A DNA stretch of 10,424 nt. Origin: Bacteroidota bacterium. GTDB taxonomy: Bacteria; Bacteroidota; Bacteroidia; Bacteroidales; VadinHA17. A program made the translations under genes and the position numbers. Shown here piece after piece: positions 1-6,057 of this stretch (within the stretch, counting starts at the first letter, position 1; each line of letters starts with the position of its first letter). Below the pieces are notes generated by a model. That model saw only the letters and a list, made by a program, of their open reading frames with translations, was not told the origin of the DNA and did not search any database. The DNA is taken from contig SBFZ01000234.1 of the NCBI GenBank assembly GCA_006227095.1, forward strand, positions 1 to 10,424, read 5' to 3'.

Positions 1-543
1 AAAATCATGTGCAACCTGCCTTACTCCTATCGACTTTTCAGGAATGGCACTACCGGGGAAATGACACTCCATAACCAGTCTTTCACCGGGGACCGGCATG
101 ACAGGCAGGCTGGGCGCACCAGCCGCACTCTCACTGGTAAATGCACCCCTGACAACCCTCCTTTCATGGTCATAAACGTAAATACGGGCGCCTTCAGGGA
201 GATTATACGGTGAAAGGATAAGATTCAGGGAGAAGGCCTCCTTGGATGAGACAGGCAATACCCATATTGTCTCCTTTTCTCCTCTTACAATAAATCCTGA
301 ATTGGCCGGAGTGAGCGAAACCTCTACGGGAATTGCAAACTGGTAGGGCTGATTCTTATCCTGCCTGAGTGAACGCATGGTCTCAAGCTGCTGGTGATCA
401 ACCGTGATTTCGTGCCACTCATGCACCTCCGGAAAGAGAGGAGCACCTCCCGGGAATTCAGTTTGTCCGTGAAGAATCAGCGGTGAAAGCAGGCAGATAG
501 CAGATATGAGAATTCGTCCCTTCAATACCTTCTTGTCAGGCAT
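1..543 (-). CDS. Secreted trypsin/lysyl-endopeptidase-like protein, N-terminal part (runs off the left edge)
   Basis: An open frame of 181 codons starts with ATG at 543 and continues past base 1, so only the N-terminus is visible. Residues 1-26 form a Sec signal peptide: a basic start (KKVLKGR), a hydrophobic core, and probable cleavage after His25-Gly26. The mature part (GQTEFPGG...) has the look of the propeptide found ahead of trypsin-like or lysyl-endopeptidase-type serine proteases in Bacteroidota, many of which use the type IX secretion system. The key stretches are LPEGARIYVYD near residues 115-125, followed by RGAFTSES and by a segment ending PGERLVMECHFP. The protease domain and any C-terminal sorting signal lie outside the window, so the family call is from memory of similar proteins and the catalytic triad is unseen. 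It begins 19 bp after the BtuG-like gene with no clear promoter or terminator between, so it is probably co-transcribed with the B12 uptake genes. It could instead be a non-catalytic secreted protein sharing this N-terminal domain. Confidence 0.7.
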   Translation of the reverse strand, partial: MPDKKVLKGRILISAICLLSPLILHGQTEFPGGAPLFPEVHEWHEITVDHQQLETMRSLRQDKNQPYQFAIPVEVSLTPANSGFIVRGEKETIWVLPVSSKEAFSLNLILSPYNLPEGARIYVYDHERRVVRGAFTSESAAGAPSLPVMPVPGERLVMECHFPGSAIPEKSIGVRQVAHDF

Positions 544-562
544 TAAATTTAGCAAAAAGTAG

Positions 563-1588
563 TTAATTCTTCATATAGAGCATATAGCCGGGTATTATTC
601 CGGCCTGCTCGGTGTCAAGCAGTTCACCCTTGCTGTTGTAGACCAGGAGATCTCCCCTCTGCTGGTAGTCAATTGCATCTGTCACTGCGATAAGCCCGCC
701 CGGACCTATCATCAGCTTGTAAAACAATCTGTTTCCTGCAGCAACAAACACTTCTGCGGGAAGTGCCCCGGCTGTTGCCGGCATCCTCCGGACCCCTTCG
801 TCAAGATAATAGAGAGTGTCACCGGCAGCATTGCAGGTAAGTGAGGAAGGGTTGTCATCAACCGTCCTGAACAGGTATTCAGCTTCCTTCTCCAGCGTAC
901 CGGTGTTAATCCTTACCAGCCTTGGAATCTCCTCTCCCATCCAGCCACCGGTGCAAAGGACCCAGAGCTTGCCGTACCTGTCCAGTACCATGCTCTCAGG
1001 CTCGAGACCTGTGGCGATGGTGCTGATGATGCCACCTGTTGCCAGGTCAGAAACCGTGATGCTGCTACCGCCGGACCAGTGAGCGGAAAAGAGCCTGCCG
1101 CCTGCAATTACCATGGCTTCAGAGGGTGAACCGGTGTCCAGACTCCCGGAGACCTGAACCTTCTCAAGGTCTATTATGGTTACCAGGGCCGACGACAGGC
1201 TGCTGACATAACCCTTGCCCTCCCGGGTTACCATCTGCCGTGGCGAATCAAGACCTGTGACCGTACCGAGGGTTTCAAGTGTGGTGAGATCGAACACCTC
1301 AATTGTACCGGAATTGTTTACCACTATGAAACCCTTGTTACCTTCGGTGGCCATGAAGGACGGAATATCTCCGAGAGCCCTCCCGTTGACTGAATTAAAA
1401 AGATCATTGTAAATCTCTTTTGTTGCGGTACTGTAAAATGAAAGGGACCCGTTTCCGGCAAGGTAGTTGCCTTCATTAAGAATGAAAAAGCCCTCCCCTG
1501 AGGGATAAACGGGTGCTTTTTCTGCAGGTTCGCAGGAAATCAGCAGGAAAAAAATAAACGGAACCAGGAAATTAAGGGATTTCTTCAT
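563..1588 (-). CDS. btuG: BtuG-like cobalamin-binding surface lipoprotein (beta-propeller, DUF5074/YncE-like)
   Basis: A 341-residue lipoprotein: MKK start, hydrophobic segment, and lipobox LISC with lipidated Cys19, followed by acidic residues (CEPAEK), weakly consistent with surface export. The mature protein opens with GEGFFILNEGNY (residues 31-42), a hallmark of the DUF5074/YncE-type propeller lipoproteins of Bacteroidota. Propeller-blade repeats are visible as recurring units: SPRQMVTREGKGYV (115-128), SPSEAMVIAGGRLF, EPESMVLDRYGKLWV and NPSSLTCNAAGDTLYY. In Bacteroides, BtuG is a seven-bladed propeller lipoprotein that sits on the BtuB receptor and captures vitamin B12 with extremely high affinity. 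Here the gene directly follows, and overlaps by 17 bp, a TonB-dependent receptor under a cobalamin riboswitch, which supports the assignment. The ATG at 1588 gives a clean lipoprotein signal. The family is clear from sequence; ligand specificity is inferred from context. Confidence 0.85.
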   Translation of the reverse strand: MKKSLNFLVPFIFFLLISCEPAEKAPVYPSGEGFFILNEGNYLAGNGSLSFYSTATKEIYNDLFNSVNGRALGDIPSFMATEGNKGFIVVNNSGTIEVFDLTTLETLGTVTGLDSPRQMVTREGKGYVSSLSSALVTIIDLEKVQVSGSLDTGSPSEAMVIAGGRLFSAHWSGGSSITVSDLATGGIISTIATGLEPESMVLDRYGKLWVLCTGGWMGEEIPRLVRINTGTLEKEAEYLFRTVDDNPSSLTCNAAGDTLYYLDEGVRRMPATAGALPAEVFVAAGNRLFYKLMIGPGGLIAVTDAIDYQQRGDLLVYNSKGELLDTEQAGIIPGYMLYMKN

Positions 1589-3566
1589 GATCTTTTGATT
1601 TTTCTGACCAGGTCAGGGTAAGTTTCAGGTTGACAGTTCTCAGTGGCATCGGGTAATTCCGGACGCTCTCAGAGGAGATATTGAACAAGTTGTAAACTTT
1701 AAGCTCAGTATTGATTCTTATGTGGCCTGATGTTATTGTTGCCCCGGCAGAGGCATCGGTCATGAAGGCGGCAGGCAGCCATTCACTGTTGTCGGATGTT
1801 GTATAGCGCCTGCTTTCCCATGCTGCTGCCATGCCCGCATTGAACCATCTGCGTTCAATACCGAAGTTTAGATTGGCATGATGCAGGGGAGCATAGATCA
1901 ACTGTCTGCCGGCAGATCTGTCATTGGGAATATCCGAATCTGCGATGACTGACCTTGTGAATGCGTAATTGAGGTAGCCGCTCAACCTGTAATCATTTAT
2001 CAGTCTCTCTGTTCCGGCCCTTGCTTCTGCCCCTTTTACGTTCACACTTCTGAGGTTTACCGCCTGCCAGTAAGCTGATGGTCCGGGTATCCACTGTATC
2101 ATATCGCTCACATGTGAAGCATGGATTGCCAAGTCAAGTGTGTTCCTGGCTGCGGTGGAGGCAATGGTGACGAATGACCATGAAATCTCACCCCCGGTTG
2201 ACTGTTCGGGGACGAGTGAGGAGTTTCCGCCCGGTATCCAGTAAAGGTCATTGAAGCAGGGAAGCTTTATGTTGCGGCTGAAATTTGCCCTTAAAAGGTG
2301 TTCCCCGCTGGCTGTAACCATCCATGTTGTCCCTGCAGTAAACTCGGGTGAAACCTTCATATCAGAGACTGCCATCTGCCTGACCTGAAAGAGCAGGTTC
2401 AGCCGCGGAAGCGGATTTGACCGCAGACCGGCTGAAAATGAAAAAATGTTTCGTGTCTCTCTCTCTTCGTAACCCATGGAGCCGGCTCTCTCAGCTGCCT
2501 CTCCGGCATGCAGGACCAGCAATGTCCTTTCAGTGATGCGATACCCCATCCGCAGCCTTGCAGAAAATGTTACGGAAGAATTGTCACCGTTGTAATCCGG
2601 CACCTGGTGATAATACCTGTTAATGTCACCGGTGATCCCGGTCATGAATCCGACACTAAGTTTACCCTGCTCAGAAGAAAACTTTACCACACCCCTTAAC
2701 GACCGGTCTGTCTGCCTCTCACCAAAATCCTGCTGAACAGTTGTAACCGGTCCGGGAAGTTCACGGTCGGAGTCATTGTACCAGAGATGAGCTGAAATCT
2801 GTGACTTTCCATGCCGGTACGCCATATCTCCGGTCATTCCGCCTGAAGAGAAGGATGCATTGCTCCTCCTCTCTTCTGCAGGCCCACCCGGTGCATCTTC
2901 ATTAATGAACCTGAAGTCGTTCCGGCCGGCCCCGGCCCATGCTCCCAGCCTGATGCTGGTTTTCGGCCCGCTGAAACTGATTGTTCCCGATGATGAGTAC
3001 TGTGAATAACTGCCGGCATTCAGGCTCACCGATGCCATTCTACCTGCATCAAATTCAGGGTCAGACCCGAGTTCCACCTTTCCGCCGATATAACCTGTAA
3101 TATCTTCCAGGTCTGCGCCTCCGGAGGTTATCCGCACGGAGGAGAGCGCCATGACGGGTATTATTGTGAAGTCGGCGTAACCGTTTCCCGGACTGTTTAG
3201 CGGCAGACCGTTCCATGTCACCAGGGTGTGGCTTCCCGACAGGCCCCTGACCGATACTGAAGCCAGCCCGTGATTGCCGTATCGTTTTACGTAGAGAAGG
3301 CTGGCCGACTGAAGCACAGAGGCAACGTCACCACCATTATTGCGGGAGATCAGGTCAGGCTCAACCCTTACAACAGACCAGGGAGCAAGACGTGCGGAGG
3401 CCGGTGCTGTCACCGTTATGGCAGAGATGTTTACTGTATCTTCTTCAAAACTGTCCTGCGCCCTGGCGGTCAATGAAAACAACACAAACAGGATCAGCAC
3501 AGCCGCTGAAAGCGGAAGCCTTTGCACAGTGGCAGGGACAATATAGGCTGGTGACCTTTGAACCAT
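1572..3566 (-). CDS. btuB: BtuB-like TonB-dependent outer-membrane receptor for cobalamin
   Basis: A 664-residue receptor, close to the 600-700 residues usual for BtuB-type TonB-dependent transporters, which carry B12 across the outer membrane using energy from TonB-ExbBD. The signal peptide ends near TARA-Q (about residue 37). A TonB-box-like segment ISAITVTAP follows at about 48-56. The plug domain then shows VSVRGLSGSHTLVTWNGLPLN at about 104-124, a GYADFTIIPV motif and ITGYIGGKVEL near 155-165. The remainder is alternating beta-strand sequence for the barrel. ATG at 3566 is preferred; a GTG directly upstream (3569) is in frame but less likely. The last strand-like segment, LKLTLTW, is followed by an 11-residue charged tail, unusual for a barrel that normally ends on an aromatic residue, and created by the overlap with the next gene. 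The upstream cobalamin riboswitch (aptamer ends 34 bases before the start) and the downstream BtuG-like gene make cobalamin or a related corrinoid the probable substrate. Confidence 0.92.
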   Translation of the reverse strand: MVQRSPAYIVPATVQRLPLSAAVLILFVLFSLTARAQDSFEEDTVNISAITVTAPASARLAPWSVVRVEPDLISRNNGGDVASVLQSASLLYVKRYGNHGLASVSVRGLSGSHTLVTWNGLPLNSPGNGYADFTIIPVMALSSVRITSGGADLEDITGYIGGKVELGSDPEFDAGRMASVSLNAGSYSQYSSSGTISFSGPKTSIRLGAWAGAGRNDFRFINEDAPGGPAEERRSNASFSSGGMTGDMAYRHGKSQISAHLWYNDSDRELPGPVTTVQQDFGERQTDRSLRGVVKFSSEQGKLSVGFMTGITGDINRYYHQVPDYNGDNSSVTFSARLRMGYRITERTLLVLHAGEAAERAGSMGYEERETRNIFSFSAGLRSNPLPRLNLLFQVRQMAVSDMKVSPEFTAGTTWMVTASGEHLLRANFSRNIKLPCFNDLYWIPGGNSSLVPEQSTGGEISWSFVTIASTAARNTLDLAIHASHVSDMIQWIPGPSAYWQAVNLRSVNVKGAEARAGTERLINDYRLSGYLNYAFTRSVIADSDIPNDRSAGRQLIYAPLHHANLNFGIERRWFNAGMAAAWESRRYTTSDNSEWLPAAFMTDASAGATITSGHIRINTELKVYNLFNISSESVRNYPMPLRTVNLKLTLTWSEKSKDHEEIP

Positions 3567-3600
3567 CACTTTTAAACCCGAAAGCTCCTATTACAGGAAA

Positions 3601-3789
3601 CATCTGGCAGGTCTTCTGACTCATCCCTACTCACCGGGCCTTCCCGTCCGCCAGCTGGCAGACAGTGGCAGGGATTCCGGTGGTAATGATCCGCCACACG
3701 GCGGAACGGGCTTCACAGCAGCGGGTACTGTCCCTGATTCTGACAGGGTTCCCTTTTCACTGCCGGGGAAAACCGGCAGCACCAGAATG
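3601..3789 (-). ncRNA. Cobalamin (vitamin B12) riboswitch
   Basis: Read on the minus strand, this region carries the conserved landmarks of a class I cobalamin aptamer. The closing stem is formed by CATTCTGG (3789-3782) and CCAGATG (3607-3601), with one bulge. Then come GAAAAGGGAA, a CCCTGT/CAGGG segment, and CCGCTGCTGTGAA. A hairpin CCGCC-GTGT-GGCGG lies at 3704-3691. The B12 box GCCACTG lies at 3669-3663, flanked by a stem pairing ATCCCT (3675-3670) with AGGGAT (3628-3623). The terminal motif AGACCTGCC lies at 3614-3606. The roughly 190-nt length fits the family. Only about 34 bases separate the aptamer from the receptor start codon and no T-tract terminator is seen there, so B12-bound RNA probably blocks translation rather than ending transcription. 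That mechanism is inferred. Confidence 0.97.
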
Positions 3790-3792
3790 AGA

Positions 3793-3800
3793 CAAAGGTA
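3793..3800 (-). promoter_or_regulatory. Putative -7 promoter box for the B12 uptake operon
   Basis: The minus strand reads TACCTTTG, an exact match to the Bacteroidota -7 consensus TAnnTTTG. Transcription would start about four bases downstream, near 3789, which is exactly where the riboswitch closing stem begins. No good TTTG -33 element is seen at the usual spacing; the nearest TTG is too close. The placement supports the call more than the single box does. Confidence 0.55.
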
Positions 3801-3804
3801 ATAA

Positions 3805-3821
3805 AGGGATGGTCAATCCCT
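3805..3821 (-). terminator. Possible weak terminator after the GH92 gene
   Basis: A 6-bp perfect stem, AGGGAT/ATCCCT, with a 5-base loop is followed on the minus strand by TTATTA. It lies 35-50 bases beyond the stop of the mannosidase gene and just before the putative riboswitch promoter. The stem is short and the T-run is broken, so termination would be weak. A second, even weaker candidate is the CAAC-A7-GTTG repeat at 3834-3848. Confidence 0.3.
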
Positions 3822-3855
3822 CATGATAATTATCAACAAAAAAAGTTGTGGCTGT

Positions 3856-6048
3856 TCATTTCATGATGAATCTCAACTCTCCCCCGGCCATTATTTCATC
3901 CCAGGTGATGTAGTTGCGGTCAAGCCTGATGCCGTTCAGAAAACAGTCCGACACATTTGCTTTTCCTGCAGAATTACCCTCTGCAACCATCGTGAATACC
4001 TTTCCTCCGGGAAGGGATACGGAAGCATTGTCAAGGGCAGGACTGCCCAGGATGAACCGTCCGTCAGCGGGATTGACGGGATAAAATCCCATTGCCGAGA
4101 AGACATACCAGGCTGACATCTGTCCGCAATCCTCATTACCGCATATTCCGTCCTTTGCGTCAGTGTACATCTCTGACATGATCCTCCGAACCATTGATTC
4201 GGTTTTTTCCGGTGCCCCTGCCATGGTGAAAAGATATGCTATATGATGTGAAGGCTCGTTTCCGTGGGCATACTGACCTATCAGGCCGCTGATGTCAGGT
4301 GATGCATTCTCTCCCTTCACCTCCTCCTCAACCCTGAAAAGTGAATCGAGGCGATTGAGAAACATTTCCCTGCTCCCGAAAAGTGATATCAGCCCTTCAA
4401 CATCGTGCGGTGCCAGCCATGTATATTGCCATCCGTTTCCTTCCGTGAAATCGGAACGGGTGTGATGTGAATAGAGCGGGTCAAAGCCTGGCCGCCAGCT
4501 GCCGTCACTCATGCGGCCCCTGACAAACATTATGGTTGTGTCAAAAAGGTTCCGGTAGTTCCGGGATCTTGAAAGGTATTCTTCAGCAAGTTCCGGCCTT
4601 CCGAGGTCAGATGCCATCTGAGAAATGCACCAGTCATCAATGGCATATTCCATTGTTTTTGCAACAGACTCATTTTCAAGCTCAGATGGAATATAGCCAT
4701 ACTTCCTGTAGTGATCCAGTCCTCTGAAATCGAGAGAAGCTGAATGGATGGCGGCATCAAGTGCCTGTTCATAATCAAATCCCGTAAATTTTTTATGCAT
4801 TGCATCGGCAATCACGGGTACAGCATGGTAACCTATCATGCAGTTGGTCTCATTTCCTGCCAGGGACCAGACCGGAAGCTTGCCCTGTTCTTCCCTGATG
4901 GCAAGCATCGTGTTTACAAAGTCAGGGACCATTTCGGGAACTGTGATTGTAAAGAGAGGATGGGCGGCACGGTAGGTGTCCCACAATGAGAAGACGGTAT
5001 AGTTGGTGAATCTCTCCGTATGGTGTATCTCCCCGTCTGTGCCCCTGTACCTTCCGTCTGCATCATGATACAGGCTGGGTGCAATCATGGTATGATAGAG
5101 AGCCGTATAGAATATCCTCAGCAATGAACTGTCCTGTGATCCGGCACTGATTACTCCAAGTCTTTCCTGCCATGCCTGCTGAGCCTCAGCTACGGCCATA
5201 CTGAAGTTCCACCCGGCCATGCCGGATGCAAGGTTGCCGGCGGCGCCCGCCTCGTCGACGGCGGATATCCCGGTCTTTACAATAAGTTCTTCACCCTGCT
5301 TCATCTCAAAAGTCAGAATGCATGCTATGTTCCTTCCTTCTGCCTGGTTTTCTCCCGTTACTTTCCCTGTGTTGAGCATCGTTACCGAGGCGGGCGCCGC
5401 AGAAAACTGCGAAGAGAAAAAGAGATACTGTTTCTCTGCCCAGCCGGCTGAGATCCGCCTGCCTGAGAGACTGGTGCCGTCCCACGCAAGACTGCAGTCG
5501 ACCGGCCTGTCCCAGTTGATGGCAAAGCCCAGGTCAACAAGCACATTCATGGTACCATCAGTGACAGCGGTATACCTCTGAAGCCCGCACCGGGGTGTGG
5601 CGGTCAGCTCAACATTCACCCCGGATCCGAGAGCTACAGCATAATAACCCGGCCTGGCCTGTTCGGCATCGTGTGAGAAGAAGACCCTGTTCAGCTTCGC
5701 CAGCGAGGCGGTGCTGTCAGGCAGTGAAAGTGTGAAATCCATCATCGACGGGAGAAAGAGTATGTCACACAGGTCGCCTATCCCTGTACCGCTGAGATGA
5801 GTATGACTGAACCCGGCTATTGCAGTGTCAGAATAATTATAACCCGAACACCAGTCCCATCCGGATGTCCCGTTGTCAGGACTGATCTGAACCATTCCGA
5901 ATGGGGTGGTGGCGCCCGGGAATACATGACCGTGTGCTGCGGTGCCGATAAAAGGATCTACCAGCGCCGTTATGTCATTCCGTGAGGGAGTAGTGCATGA
6001 TGATGCGGCGAGAAGAGCTGCGATGGAGAAAAGTAGGATTCTGTTCAT
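3856..6048 (-). CDS. GH92 family exo-alpha-mannosidase, lipoprotein
   Basis: A 730-residue protein with the full length and signature motifs of glycoside hydrolase family 92, calcium-dependent inverting exo-acting alpha-mannosidases that trim mannose from N-glycans, mannans and related glycans. The N-terminus is a lipoprotein signal ending AASSC (Cys18), placing the enzyme in the periplasm or on the outer membrane. The family's opening motif, DPFIGTAAHGHVFPGATTPFG, spans residues 31-51, followed by SPDNG. The catalytic domain carries HGNEPSHH at 595-602, whose Glu598 corresponds to the proposed general acid of the family, and GNEDCGQMSAWYVFSAMGFYPV at 637-658, which holds conserved acidic residues of the active site. 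All motifs look intact. It starts 9 bp after the transglutaminase-like gene and is the last gene of the LacI-led operon. The exact linkage (alpha-1,2, -1,3, -1,4 or -1,6) cannot be told from the sequence. Confidence 0.95.
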   Translation of the reverse strand: MNRILLFSIAALLAASSCTTPSRNDITALVDPFIGTAAHGHVFPGATTPFGMVQISPDNGTSGWDWCSGYNYSDTAIAGFSHTHLSGTGIGDLCDILFLPSMMDFTLSLPDSTASLAKLNRVFFSHDAEQARPGYYAVALGSGVNVELTATPRCGLQRYTAVTDGTMNVLVDLGFAINWDRPVDCSLAWDGTSLSGRRISAGWAEKQYLFFSSQFSAAPASVTMLNTGKVTGENQAEGRNIACILTFEMKQGEELIVKTGISAVDEAGAAGNLASGMAGWNFSMAVAEAQQAWQERLGVISAGSQDSSLLRIFYTALYHTMIAPSLYHDADGRYRGTDGEIHHTERFTNYTVFSLWDTYRAAHPLFTITVPEMVPDFVNTMLAIREEQGKLPVWSLAGNETNCMIGYHAVPVIADAMHKKFTGFDYEQALDAAIHSASLDFRGLDHYRKYGYIPSELENESVAKTMEYAIDDWCISQMASDLGRPELAEEYLSRSRNYRNLFDTTIMFVRGRMSDGSWRPGFDPLYSHHTRSDFTEGNGWQYTWLAPHDVEGLISLFGSREMFLNRLDSLFRVEEEVKGENASPDISGLIGQYAHGNEPSHHIAYLFTMAGAPEKTESMVRRIMSEMYTDAKDGICGNEDCGQMSAWYVFSAMGFYPVNPADGRFILGSPALDNASVSLPGGKVFTMVAEGNSAGKANVSDCFLNGIRLDRNYITWDEIMAGGELRFIMK

Positions 6049-6057
6049 TACCCGGTT

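Noticed and set aside
544..562. Possible promoter (TACTTTTTG on the minus strand) ahead of the protease-like gene
   Set aside because: The spacing inside the box is one base too long for TAnnTTTG, no -33 element is visible, and the 19-bp gap fits simple co-transcription better.
913..1107. Second minus-strand frame inside the BtuG-like gene
   Set aside because: It is an out-of-frame shadow of an intact lipoprotein gene; there is no sign of a frameshift in the real frame.
3567..3569. GTG as start of the BtuB-like gene
   Set aside because: It is in frame but directly followed by ATG at 3566, which is the more likely start. The difference is one residue.
3823..4116. Plus-strand open frame starting in the intergenic region
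   Set aside because: Most of it is antisense to the conserved C-terminal motif region of the GH92 gene, and it shows no protein-like features.
5219..5581. Plus-strand open frame of 120 codons
   Set aside because: It lies wholly antisense inside the GH92 gene, whose motifs are intact. It shows no recognisable domain and is explained by codon bias of the opposite strand.
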